Below, one piece after another: positions 28,541 to 37,497 of a stretch of 64,000 nucleotides of DNA. The translations under genes were made by a program, and so were the position numbers. The DNA is taken from contig CAWDEC010000011.1 in NCBI GenBank assembly GCA_963801255.1, positions 1-64,000 on the forward strand, written 5' to 3'. Below the pieces are notes generated by a model that saw only the letters and a program-made list of their open reading frames with translations, searched no databases and was not told where the DNA came from. Numbering within the stretch: position 1 is the stretch's first letter; each line of letters begins with the position of its first letter. This DNA comes from JAICXG01 sp963801255 (lineage in GTDB: Bacteria > Verrucomicrobiota > Verrucomicrobiia > Chthoniobacterales > UBA10450).

Positions 28541-29044
28541 CTAGGAAGTCCGAGTTCCGAATGCTGCGCGCGCGGCGGAAAGTCGCTGCGTCTCCACGCG
28601 TTCGGCCTGCTCGATAGCGCGCGCTTGCAATCGCGCCAGATCCGTTCGCTGCAAAATTGGCGAACTATCCTCTACCGCCATCAGTGCCTGCCAGAGCAAC
28701 CGTTTTCCCGTAATCCCGACCAGGAGTGTCTCAAGCGCCTGGAAGAGTCGCAGCTTCGCGTCATCGCCAACGGTCAACCCAAGCTTGGCACGACTCAGTT
28801 TTTCCGCCATCCAGGCGCCAGCGTTGCGCAGGCTGCTTTCCTCGAAGCCGAGAGCTTGCATGAGATTGTGAAGCTGTTCGTGATCGGCCTTGATCTCATC
28901 GTGTAGCTGACGAAAGAATTCGCCTAACGAATCGTCCGTGTGCGCCCCGGCCAGGTGCTCGAGCAACTCGAGCGCGCCCACCGCTCCCGCGTAATGATCT
29001 CGCAAATAAATCTCGAGGTGTTTCTTCCCTTGGTCGTCACTCAT
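28541..29044 (-). CDS. helical bundle (ferritin-like) protein, unknown function
   Basis: A 167-residue protein that is almost all amphipathic helix: 'KKHLEIYLRDHYAGAVGALELLEHLAGAH' and 'FFRQLHDEIKADHEQLHNLMQALG' (each split by the family's turns) suggest a four-helix bundle with His/Glu pairs (H17, H31, E50, H55, H58) as in ferritin-like or hemerythrin-like folds. I cannot name the family. Cytoplasmic. It ends 35 bp from the dehydrogenase stop (convergent) and contains one GCCTAACGA word. Confidence 0.65.
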   Translation of the reverse strand: MSDDQGKKHLEIYLRDHYAGAVGALELLEHLAGAHTDDSLGEFFRQLHDEIKADHEQLHNLMQALGFEESSLRNAGAWMAEKLSRAKLGLTVGDDAKLRLFQALETLLVGITGKRLLWQALMAVEDSSPILQRTDLARLQARAIEQAERVETQRLSAARAAFGTRTS

Positions 29045-29095
29045 CCGTCTCCTAATCGCAGCTGCGAGTCGCCGAGGTCGTGAGTGATTTTTGCC

Positions 29096-29140
29096 GCCTA
29101 ACGAGTAAAGCCGCGAAGAAATCCTCGCGATTCGTTAGGC
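29096..29140. terminator. hairpin built from an inverted pair of the 9-base word
   Basis: GCCTAACGA (29096-29104) and TCGTTAGGC (29132-29140) are perfect complements 27 bp apart, with a second stem inside (CGCGA...TCGCG). T-rich sequence flanks the left side (TGATTTTTG) and A-rich the right (ACAAAAA). It lies just downstream of the PD40 gene stop (29169), reading leftward, where a terminator is expected. Confidence 0.65.
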
Positions 29141-29168
29141 GAGACAAAAATCGCGGCCGTCACGGATC

Positions 29169-31111
29169 TCACTGAAGGTTATACGCTTCAACCAGCGCCA
29201 CACCGGTCGTGTTGTTCTTCCCGGTCACGATCGCCGTGTAGTTACCGGCATTCAGCGTTTGCACCAAGGCGGATTCCTTGTCGTTCGTCGGCGGAACTCC
29301 AGTGTCCTCGATCTCGGATTTTTGCGTGTCCTTCCAGTTGTCATTGCTGGCGATGAGCGCGCCGTTGCCATCGTGTAACTCGAGAGTTGGATCAGCCAGC
29401 GCGTTAGCCACCCCGGAAAGACTCGGACCAATTGCCCGCACGACGACGTCGGTCGGCATCCCGGCGTTAAGGACAATAAATCCACCAATCATCACGCTAT
29501 CGCCGGTCTGGACAAGACCGCGCGTCGAGATGTTGGCCAGCCTGGCGGTGCCGTCCAAGGCGAACGCTTCCACCAGACCAACACCCGTTCCACCGTTCTT
29601 GCCCCGCACAACGGCAGTGTAGGCGCCGGGCACGAGTCGTTTTACAATCGCGGCTTCCTTGTCGTTGGTCGGCGGAACAGTCGTGGCGATAATTTCATCC
29701 TGCTGAGTCGACTTCCAGTTGTCGTTCGTTGCGATAATTGCCCCTGTTGAGTCATGCACTTCCAGCACGGGATCGGCGAGTGCGCCGCTGATCCCAGCGT
29801 CGCTCAACGAAGGTCCAATTGCTCGCACAATGACGTTCTTGTCGCCTTCGCCAGTAACGATAAAGCCACCGATAAGCACGTTATCAGCTGTGCCGACGCT
29901 CATCCGGGTAGAGATGTTACCGAGGTCGGGAGCGAGCGGCGGCGGCAGTGCGGTGCGCGACCAGGCTGGCCGAGCCGCGCCAGACCCGCGCACATTGTCC
30001 AAGCCAGTTCCATCGACATTCACGACATCGATCTCGACCGTTTCGGGTATGGCGCTGTGCAACGGACCGAGCGGCCCCGTCGCCTGTTGTCCGATGTCGA
30101 AGATGAGTTGGGTGCCATCGGGGGACCAATCAACCGTCGAAATGTAGGCGCCCGGGGCGAAGCTGATGACCTGAGTGTCAACCAACGTCGTCACATCAAC
30201 GATGTGAATCGACTCGATGTAAGGGTCGGGCGTGGTCTTGGAGAGGGTGAAAAAGTTTTGAAACGCACGCACGAAAGCGACGCCGCGCCCATTAGGGGAA
30301 AACTTCGGGGCGTAATCGTGTTCACCCCAGATGTAAGCGTCGCCATCGCCGAGTCCGACGTGTCCATCGGCATGCGGGAAAGTAATCTGCTGGAAATGCC
30401 CGGCAACGACGGCGCCGGCGCTCGGCTCGATAAGATTGAGCGTGGTTACTTCCCCCGGACCGCCGCCGCTGATGAATGATGTGGTGCCCTCAAGTGGTGC
30501 CACGAGCACGTTCGCCGCGGGCGACCAATCCACGCCTTCGCCCCCGTGATGCGTGCCGTTGAGACCCTTGTCTACATGGACCTGGAGCGGCGCCGCGCTG
30601 CTGTCGGTGAAATGTACTTCGAGTGAGGGCGTGGTGGTTTGTGTTCCAACATCGTCGGTTGTGCCCGTAAAAAGATAGGTAAAAACCGCCAACTGACTGT
30701 TATCCGGGGAGAAAGCTTTGTAGTTTGGAAAATTGTAAATCACGGTGCCGGTGTGTTGGTCCACCAGATCGCCGTAAAAGGTCAGCTCGCTGATTGCGCC
30801 GGTCGTTAGGCTAAGTGAGAAAATGTTCTGGCTGCGTTCGTTAGGCAGCGCTGGATCTAATGCGGTGACCGCGAGCTGGGTGCCGTCGCGCGAGAAGACG
30901 GGATAATCAAAGGTCGTAAATGGAACGAAAATCGGGAGATCGCCCGTACCGTCGGCATTAATCCGGTGCATTTGCGGGATGCCGCCAGGTTGAAGTTGCA
31001 CGAAACCGATCTGCGCGCACAGCGACGGAAGCGTAGGAGAAATGTCAGCCAGAGCACTGCTCCGATGCCTGCACGGCGGACATACTGGCGGTAACGATAT
31101 TCCGTGATCAT
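29169..31111 (-). CDS. secreted PD40 beta-propeller protein with two C-terminal modules (frameshift near the N-terminus)
   Basis: The main frame (31001-29169) holds a PD40/TolB-like propeller ('FSRDGTQLAV', 'KAFSPDNSQLAVF', 'DWSPDGTQLIFDIG') over residues ~1-360, then two copies of a ~120-residue module beginning 'ANISTR' with 'GGFIV' and 'VRAIGPSLS' that is typical of Verrucomicrobiota exported proteins. This frame has no signal peptide. One frame over, ATG 31111 gives 'RAGIGAVLWLTFLL', and a one-base shift near 31040-31070 would join it to 'CAQIGFVQLQPGG'. The paralogue at 32212-34131 has the same layout with an intact N-terminus, supporting this reading. Probably extracellular; ligand unknown. 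Confidence 0.8.
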
Positions 31112-31227
31112 GATATTTTTCTAGAACACATTCCCCGGCTTCACCATTCTGCCGATCGGCAGGTATGGGATCGGCGCGAATCTTGACAATCCGCGCCTAC
31201 TCTGGGACAACAGAGTTCGAGCCAGCG

Positions 31228-32118
31228 ATGAATTCTCTTGGAAAACGCGACTGGCTGCGCCAGCAGGAATTCCTTCTGCGCTTGCATTCTGCGCCTGCCC
31301 TCGCCGACCTGCCGGGAACGATTCTGAGCGGGTTGCGCGCGGTGATTCCGTTCGACAGCGGAAGTGTCCAGGACGATCGCGGCGGAACGCGAAACGTCCC
31401 GTGGCTTTTCGAGGAGCAATCCTGGCAGCCGGAGTTTGCAGCGGGAGCCGAAGTGGGCGTGCGCATGATGTCGCACTGGGCTCCGGAGTTTACCTCGATG
31501 CGCGACGCCTTCTTCGCCGCCAGCGCGGAGCGACATCCGCATACTGCCTACTATCTGCGCAGTGGCGACGGCCAGGCACGCCGGCTCTCCGAAATCGTTT
31601 CCATGCGTGAACTGAGGAAGACGGTTTTTTTCAATGAGATTTCGCGCCGAAATCGGCTCGTGCGTCAGCTAACGATTTTTCTCCCCACGGCGCCGGGCGC
31701 CACGCTGGTGGTAGCATTGTGCCGCGAGTCGCCGGATTTTTCGGAGCGCGATCGTGTTCAGCTCGAACTCCTGCGACCGCATATCGCGACTGTTTGGCAT
31801 CGCGGTTGGGAAACCGAGCGGCGACAACGAGAGGTCGAACGATTGCGCGCGCGCTGGCGGTCGTTATCCAGCGAAACCGAAGTGCGCGCGATAGCGCGAC
31901 AGCGTTTTCGCCTCTCGCCGCGCGAAGCGGAAGTAATGGCCTGGATCGCCCAGGGAAAGACGAACGCCGAGATCGCAGTCATCCTCGGCTTGTCCCCAGG
32001 GACGGTGAAGTTTTACGTGGAACGAATCCTCTCCAAGATCGGCTGTGAAACAAGAACGGGCGCGGTGCGCGCAGTTTTCGAGGCGATGGCCATTGGATCG
32101 GAACAGGATCGTTCGTAG
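31228..32118 (+). CDS. LuxR-family transcriptional regulator
   Basis: A 296-residue protein from ATG 31228 (an in-frame start at 31165 is also possible). The C-terminal LuxR/FixJ helix-turn-helix is intact: 'LSPREAEVMAWIAQGKTNAEIAVILGLSPGTVKFYV' spans residues ~229-265. The N-terminal ~200 residues look like a GAF-type sensor ('ILSGLRAVIPFDSG', 'FLPTAPGATLVVALCRESPDFSERD'). No autoinducer-binding motif or synthase was recognised. It sits between two PD40 paralogues on the other strand, divergent from the first, and could control them. Confidence 0.85.
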   Translation: MNSLGKRDWLRQQEFLLRLHSAPALADLPGTILSGLRAVIPFDSGSVQDDRGGTRNVPWLFEEQSWQPEFAAGAEVGVRMMSHWAPEFTSMRDAFFAASAERHPHTAYYLRSGDGQARRLSEIVSMRELRKTVFFNEISRRNRLVRQLTIFLPTAPGATLVVALCRESPDFSERDRVQLELLRPHIATVWHRGWETERRQREVERLRARWRSLSSETEVRAIARQRFRLSPREAEVMAWIAQGKTNAEIAVILGLSPGTVKFYVERILSKIGCETRTGAVRAVFEAMAIGSEQDRS

Positions 32119-32143
32119 CACATGGTGTCCTGCTGTCGTCCAA

Positions 32144-32188
32144 GCCTAACGAGTAAAGCCGCGAGAAACTTCTCGAGCGTCGATAGGC
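32144..32188. terminator. hairpin between convergent genes, second copy of the same design
   Basis: GCCTAACGA (32144-32152) faces TCGATAGGC (32180-32188), one base from perfect. The following GTAAAGCCGCG is the same as at 29105. The inner stem GCGAGAA/TTCTCGA strengthens it. It lies between the LuxR stop (32118) and the PD40 paralogue stop (32212), so it could serve both strands. Confidence 0.6.
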
Positions 32189-32211
32189 AAAATGGCCGCA
32201 ACCCACGAACT

Positions 32212-34131
32212 TCACTGGAGGTTGTAAGCCTCGACCAGCGCCACACCGGTTGTGTTGTTTTTCCCTGTTACGATCGCCGTATAGTTACCGGCATTGAGGG
32301 TTTGCACCATGGCGGCTTCTTTATCGTTCGTCGGCGGGATGGTCGTGGCTTCTATCTCGGATTTCTGCGTGTCCTTCCAGTTATCGTTGCTCGCGACCAA
32401 CGTGCCGTTGCCGTCGTGTAACTCGAGCACGGGATCAGCCAGTGCGTTCGCGACGCCGGTCAGACTTGGCCCAATCGCGCGCACCAGCACATCGGTTGGC
32501 ACACCGGTATTGAAGATGATGAAGCCACCGATCATGACGTTGTCACCGGTTTGCACAAGGCCGCGGGTCGAGATGTTGGCCAGCTTCGCAGTGCCGTCGA
32601 GCCCATAGGCCTCGACCAGGCCGACTCCGGTCCCATTTCCCTTTCCGTGCACGATCGCCGTGTAACTCCCGGGAGTAAGTCGCTTCACGAGGGCCGACTC
32701 CTTTGCGTTCGTTGGCGGAATGGTCGTGGCTTCGATCTCCGACTTTTGCGTGTCCTGCCAGTTGTCATTCGTCTGGATGAGAGCGCCGCTGCCATCGTGC
32801 AACTCCAGAACCGGATCGACGAGTGCTCCCGCAATCCCGGCATCGCCTAACGATGGTCCGATCGCTCGTACGAGCACGTTCTTGTCTCCGGTTCCGGTGA
32901 TAATGAATCCGCCAATGAGAACGTTATCCGCCGTGCCGACATTGAGCCGAGTCGAGATGTTGGCCAGATTCGGCGCCGGTGGCGCGATTTCCCACGAAAC
33001 CTGACCGGCCGGCGGCGCGAGAAATTGACGCAATCCGCTTCCATCGCCGTTCACGACATAGACCGAGTTAGTATCCGGCACGGCATAGGCAAGCGGATAA
33101 CTGTTACTGAAAGCCTGCGGTCCAATGTCGAAAATCAACTGCGTCCCATCTGGCGACCAGGCAACGCTGGTGACGTAAAAGCCGGGCTGGAAATTGAGAA
33201 TCGCAACGTCACTCGTTCCATCAAGGCGAACGATGCGCAGGGATTCGACAAAAGGGTCCGGTATGATCCGCAGGTTCGAGACCGACTGAAACGATCGGAC
33301 GTAAGCCACCCGCGTCCCATCGGGCGAAAACTTCGGCTGATAATCGTGCTCGCCCCAAAGAAGCACTTCCCCCGTGCCGATGTTGCTCGTCGAATCAGCG
33401 CGCGGGAAAGTGAGTTGGTGCGCTGCGCCCGCTCCTGTCACGGGCTCAGCGGTAAAGATCGCCGTCGCCTCGCCCACTCCGCCGCCACTGATCAGCGGCG
33501 CATCCCACTTGATCGGCGCAACGAGCAAATCCGCATTCACGGGCGACCAATCAACGCCTTCGCCGCCATGATGGGTACCGTCGAGGAAAGGATCGGCATG
33601 CACCAAAGCAAGCGAACCGGCTGAACCGTCGCTCGGAAAGATCTGGAGAACGGGCGTACCGGTTTCGCTCGCGCCGCCGCCACCCGAGCGATAATACGAA
33701 TTCACCGCCACCTTCGTTCCGTCCGGAGAGAATGCCTTATAGAAGGCGTAGACATATGTGTAAGTGTTGTCACCGTTAAGGTTATCGACAAAATTACTGG
33801 CATTATGGAATTCGCCTGTTCCCCGGTTAACGGTGAAAACGTTCCGGCTAAGCTGATTGGGTCGCGCCGGATCGACCGCCGAAACGGCAAACTGAACCCC
33901 ATCCGGTGACGCGACCGGACCAATAACATCAGGAAAGGGAACGTTAACCGCTGTGTCGCCGGTGCCGTCGGCATTGATTTGCCGCAATTGGCCAACCTGC
34001 TGTGCGCCGGTGCCGACGGGCTTCACGTAAAGGATTTGTGCCTGAGTCGACACAGCGGTGGCGATAACAACGAAAGTGGCCAGCAGTCTACGACGACAGA
34101 AACGAGGGATCGAATCGGGTATTGGGTTCAC
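32212..34131 (-). CDS. secreted PD40 beta-propeller protein with two C-terminal modules
   Basis: A 639-residue paralogue of the gene at 29169-31111 with an intact signal peptide ('LLATFVVIATAVSTQAQ'). The propeller part has 'FSPDGTKVAV', 'FSPDGTRVAYVRSF' and 'WSPDGTQLIFDIG'. Two 'ANISTR...GGFI...VRAIGPSL' modules follow (~395-515 and ~518-639); the second is almost the same protein sequence as in the paralogue. Probably exported; the pair may be differently tuned versions of one surface function. Confidence 0.85.
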   Translation of the reverse strand: MNPIPDSIPRFCRRRLLATFVVIATAVSTQAQILYVKPVGTGAQQVGQLRQINADGTGDTAVNVPFPDVIGPVASPDGVQFAVSAVDPARPNQLSRNVFTVNRGTGEFHNASNFVDNLNGDNTYTYVYAFYKAFSPDGTKVAVNSYYRSGGGGASETGTPVLQIFPSDGSAGSLALVHADPFLDGTHHGGEGVDWSPVNADLLVAPIKWDAPLISGGGVGEATAIFTAEPVTGAGAAHQLTFPRADSTSNIGTGEVLLWGEHDYQPKFSPDGTRVAYVRSFQSVSNLRIIPDPFVESLRIVRLDGTSDVAILNFQPGFYVTSVAWSPDGTQLIFDIGPQAFSNSYPLAYAVPDTNSVYVVNGDGSGLRQFLAPPAGQVSWEIAPPAPNLANISTRLNVGTADNVLIGGFIITGTGDKNVLVRAIGPSLGDAGIAGALVDPVLELHDGSGALIQTNDNWQDTQKSEIEATTIPPTNAKESALVKRLTPGSYTAIVHGKGNGTGVGLVEAYGLDGTAKLANISTRGLVQTGDNVMIGGFIIFNTGVPTDVLVRAIGPSLTGVANALADPVLELHDGNGTLVASNDNWKDTQKSEIEATTIPPTNDKEAAMVQTLNAGNYTAIVTGKNNTTGVALVEAYNLQ

Positions 34132-34187
34132 AAGATTTACTCCGAAACCTTGCTATCAAATTCCGATAAGAAAGGATAGCGCTAAAT

Positions 34188-34802
34188 CTAGCCGTGCTGA
34201 AGCGGTAACACTTGCCAAAGACCAAACAAGAGGCTGAGGAGAAGGCCAATGCCGCAGAGCACGATTCCAATGATCTGCGCTACCATTCGCCCAAGATAAG
34301 GTCTCGAGAGCATGATCCGGCTGCGTGACAAATCGGCGCCCGTTTGTAGCCCAAGCACCCGCACGAGATAAGGGCCGGCCGGCGCCATCTCAATCCGGCC
34401 AATCGGTACTCGCATGGTTGTTACTCCATAGACTGCACCTTGCGCGCGAAGAAAGTTGTAACTTAGGCTTGTAACTCTGCCTGTCGCCGTCTCGGTGACT
34501 TGAAACTCAAGGTTACGAAAACCGGAGCCAAGACGCGGTACCTCGACCAGGAGAAGCAGTGGCTGCGCTTCCTTTAACTCAAACTCCTGCTCTGCAACCA
34601 GCGGACCGGTGGCCACGATCTGTCGGCGGTTACTCCGCACGAGAGACGTTATAACTGCGACCAGCAGGAAACCGAAAACGACGAACCCTGCACTCGCGGC
34701 GATGAGCAACGGCCAGGACTTAACGTCCAGGGCAACGCGATCGAAGCCTTGGAGATAGCTAATCATGGCCGTCTGAATGCCAATCCTATCTGCGAACAGC
34801 AA
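34188..34802 (-). CDS. membrane protein with two helices and a middle soluble domain
   Basis: A 204-residue frame; a start at Met 13 (34766) is also likely. One helix near the N-terminus ('LLIAASAGFVVFGFLLVAVI'), a beta-rich middle ('LEFQVTETATGRVTSLSYNF...RVPIGRIEMAPAGPYLVRVLG') and a C-terminal helix pair ('IIGIVLCGIGLLLSLLFGLW'). No family recognised; the layout suggests a periplasmic domain between membrane anchors. Confidence 0.65.
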   Translation of the reverse strand: MLFADRIGIQTAMISYLQGFDRVALDVKSWPLLIAASAGFVVFGFLLVAVITSLVRSNRRQIVATGPLVAEQEFELKEAQPLLLLVEVPRLGSGFRNLEFQVTETATGRVTSLSYNFLRAQGAVYGVTTMRVPIGRIEMAPAGPYLVRVLGLQTGADLSRSRIMLSRPYLGRMVAQIIGIVLCGIGLLLSLLFGLWQVLPLQHG

Positions 34803-34856
34803 AGACCAATTGCCCGATCAGGAGATCAGGTCGTCTGAATAACATTGACCGCGAGC

Positions 34857-36119
34857 CTACGGGAACAAACCCCGGGTGTGCTTGGCCTTCATGACGCGTT
34901 CGACGCCAATGGCCATGGCGGCGGTACGGTGAGAGATCTTGTCCTTGCGTGCGCGTCTGATCACGTGAGTGAAGGAATGCTCCATGATACGGAAGAGTTT
35001 GTCGGTCACTTCGGTCTCACTCCACATGAAGGCCTGCAAACCTTGCACCCATTCAAAGTAGGAAACGATAACGCCTCCAGCGTTGCATAGGATATCGGGA
35101 ATAACGAAGACTTCGTCCCACCGTTTATCGAGCATCTTATCGGCTTCCGGCGACGTAGGACCGTTAGCGCCTTCGGCAAGGATGCGACATTTGATCTTGT
35201 CTGCGTTCTTTTCGTTGATGACGCGGTCGACGGCGCACGGTGCGAGAATGTCGCACGGTAATTCAAGGAGTTCGTTAGGATCGACTCGATCACCTTCGTC
35301 AAAGGCGCGCAGATGGCCTTTCTTCGCTACATGCTGCTCGGCGGATTTCACATCAATCCCTTTCGGATTGTAAATCGCTGAAGTGTGATCGCTGATTCCG
35401 ACCACTTTCACTCCGCTCTTCAAGGCTAAGGACAGCGCTGCGACCGACCCAACGTTACCAAAGCCCTGGATGACGGCGGTCGATTTTTCCGGGTCCATCT
35501 TCAGCATGTCCATGGCACGCTCGATGAGATAGACGACGCCGCGACCGGTCGCTTCGCGCCGACCCTCGGTGCCACCGATCGCAACCGGTTTGCCGGTGAC
35601 AATCTCATTCACGGCATATCCCTGATGCATCGAATAGGTGTCCATGAACCAGGCCATCACCTGTTCGTTAGTTCCCATGTCGGGACCCATGATGTCGGTC
35701 TTGGGTCCGACGAAGGGAATCATCTCCTGCATGTATCGCCGTGACACGCCTTCCAACTCGCGTCGGGAAAGCTTGGTCACATCGCAAGCCACGCCGCCCT
35801 TTGCACCGCCGTAGGGCAAATTATTGAGAGCGCACTTCCAGCTCATCCACATGGCAAGCGCAGCTGTTTCACCCATGGAAAGATTGGGCGCGAAACGCGT
35901 GCCGCCTTTGGTCGGCCCGAGGGTCAGATGATGTTGCACGCGATAACCTTGGAAAGTCTTGGTGCTGCCATCGTCCATGTGCACTGGCAAAGTGACGGCC
36001 ATGGAACGTTTCGGGAACATGAGGCGGTCGCGATTGTTCTTGTCGATATTGAGGTAATCGGCGATCACCCCGAATTGATCGCAGGCCATTTGGAAGACTT
36101 CGTCGTCGTAGATATGCAT
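34857..36119 (-). CDS. Glu/Leu/Phe/Val dehydrogenase (glutamate dehydrogenase)
   Basis: A 420-residue protein from ATG 36119 (MHIYDDEVFQMACDQ); the frame extends upstream to 36416, but this start fits the family length. 'QHHLTLGPTKGGTRF', the catalytic-lysine motif 'LPYGGAKGGV' and 'GTEGRREATGRG' are intact, and the dinucleotide-binding 'QGFGNVGS' follows near residue 215. It interconverts glutamate and 2-oxoglutarate plus ammonia. Divergent from the trans-sulfuration gene with ~185 bp between the chosen starts. Confidence 0.92.
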   Translation of the reverse strand: MHIYDDEVFQMACDQFGVIADYLNIDKNNRDRLMFPKRSMAVTLPVHMDDGSTKTFQGYRVQHHLTLGPTKGGTRFAPNLSMGETAALAMWMSWKCALNNLPYGGAKGGVACDVTKLSRRELEGVSRRYMQEMIPFVGPKTDIMGPDMGTNEQVMAWFMDTYSMHQGYAVNEIVTGKPVAIGGTEGRREATGRGVVYLIERAMDMLKMDPEKSTAVIQGFGNVGSVAALSLALKSGVKVVGISDHTSAIYNPKGIDVKSAEQHVAKKGHLRAFDEGDRVDPNELLELPCDILAPCAVDRVINEKNADKIKCRILAEGANGPTSPEADKMLDKRWDEVFVIPDILCNAGGVIVSYFEWVQGLQAFMWSETEVTDKLFRIMEHSFTHVIRRARKDKISHRTAAMAIGVERVMKAKHTRGLFP

Positions 36120-36303
36120 ATGAAGCAGGGCCGTGAAATTATAACGAACCGGCCGTTCCTGCAGGTGGTTTTTGCGCTGGAGCGAGGATGGCGTCAAATC
36201 CAAAACGCGAGAGACCTGCGCTCCGGACGCCAAACATCGACTGATGGCGGCATCTTTCGCCGATTGGCACTCATGAATTCGCTGTTCTACTCTTCGGTAA
36301 ATC

Positions 36304-37443
36304 ATGTCCGAGCCTGACTTCTCCAAATGGCATCCCGAGACCGTCGCTATCCACGCCGGACGCAAGGTAGATTCTGCCACCGGCGCGGTCGCTGCGCCGA
36401 TCCATCTCTCGACCACCTTTGAACGCGCGACCGACGGTTCGTTTCCGAGCGGATTCGATTACGCCCGCAGCAATAATCCAAATCGCGCCACGCTCGAGAA
36501 AGCACTCGCCCTTCTCGAGGGCGGCGCGGTCGCGGCGGCTTTCGCTTCCGGGAGCGCGGCCGCGAGCGCGGTCTTTCAGAGCCTCGAGCCTAACGATCAC
36601 GTTCTTGCTCCGCTCGAGGCTTATCATGGCATCCTGCGTTTGCTCCGCAGCCAATTCCAACGCTGGAACCTGGCGGTCGATTTTGTCGACATGACCGATC
36701 TGAATCTCGTTAGGCAAGCGATGCGGCCGGCAACGAAAATGGTTTGGGCGGAAACGCCCTCCAATCCCACCCTGAAGCTGACTGATCTCGCCGCTGTCGC
36801 CGAAATTGCGCACGCCGGCGGAGCTCTATTCGCCTGTGACAACACCTGGACGCCGTTGATCCAGCGACCGTTCGCGCTTGGCGCGGATCTTGTCATGCAT
36901 TCCACGACCAAGTATTTCGGCGGTCACAGCGACGTCCTTAGCGGTGCGCTGATCGCGCGCGAAGACAACGAATTCTTCCAGCGCATCCGCGAAGTGCAGA
37001 AGCTGGCTGGCGCAATCCCAGGACCTTTCGATTGCTGGCTGGTCCATCGCGGAATGCACACCCTGCCCTTGCGAATGCGCGCGCATTCCGAAAACGCCCA
37101 GCGCGTGGCGCAATTTCTCGAGACGCATCCGCGAGTGACGCGGGTGCATTATCCCGGCTTAAAATCGCATCCGCAGCACGAGCTGGCGCGACGGCAGATG
37201 AGTTCGTTCGGCGGCATGCTTTCGATTGAATTAAAGGGCGATCGCGCCGCGGCCATGCAGTTGCCTAACGAACTCAGGATTTTTACCCGAGCCACCAGCC
37301 TCGGCGGTGTCGAAAGTTTGATCGAACATCGCCAGTCGATTGAAGGGCCAGACACGCTCACCCCCGAAACGCTGCTGCGAATCTCGATCGGCCTGGAACA
37401 TCCCGATGACTTGATCGCTGATCTCGCACAGGCCCTCGCCTAA
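36304..37443 (+). CDS. PLP-dependent trans-sulfuration enzyme (cystathionine gamma-synthase/lyase type)
   Basis: A 379-residue Cys/Met-metabolism enzyme. 'ETVAIHAGRKVD' and 'YARSNNPNRATLEKALALLEGG' at the N-terminus, the PLP lysine in 'HSTTKYFGGHSDVLSGAL' (~198-215) and the C-terminal 'SLGGVESLIEHR' are diagnostic of the family. Which reaction it performs (synthase, gamma-lyase or beta-lyase) cannot be told from sequence alone. With lysC and thrC in the same window it could feed methionine synthesis. The stop codon lies in a GCCTAACGA word (37438-37446). Confidence 0.9.
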   Translation: MSEPDFSKWHPETVAIHAGRKVDSATGAVAAPIHLSTTFERATDGSFPSGFDYARSNNPNRATLEKALALLEGGAVAAAFASGSAAASAVFQSLEPNDHVLAPLEAYHGILRLLRSQFQRWNLAVDFVDMTDLNLVRQAMRPATKMVWAETPSNPTLKLTDLAAVAEIAHAGGALFACDNTWTPLIQRPFALGADLVMHSTTKYFGGHSDVLSGALIAREDNEFFQRIREVQKLAGAIPGPFDCWLVHRGMHTLPLRMRAHSENAQRVAQFLETHPRVTRVHYPGLKSHPQHELARRQMSSFGGMLSIELKGDRAAAMQLPNELRIFTRATSLGGVESLIEHRQSIEGPDTLTPETLLRISIGLEHPDDLIADLAQALA

Positions 37444-37476
37444 CGACGTTCCGCGGGCAATCGGCAGTCGTTAGGC
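37438..37476. terminator. hairpin between convergent genes from inverted 9-base words
   Basis: Perfect complements GCCTAACGA (37438-37446) and TCGTTAGGC (37468-37476) with a 21-bp loop. It begins at the stop of the plus-strand gene and lies 22 bp from the end of the minus-strand murJ. A further copy (37515-37523) lies just inside murJ. Confidence 0.65.
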
Positions 37477-37497
37477 GTAAGGAAGAACGCCCGGTGC

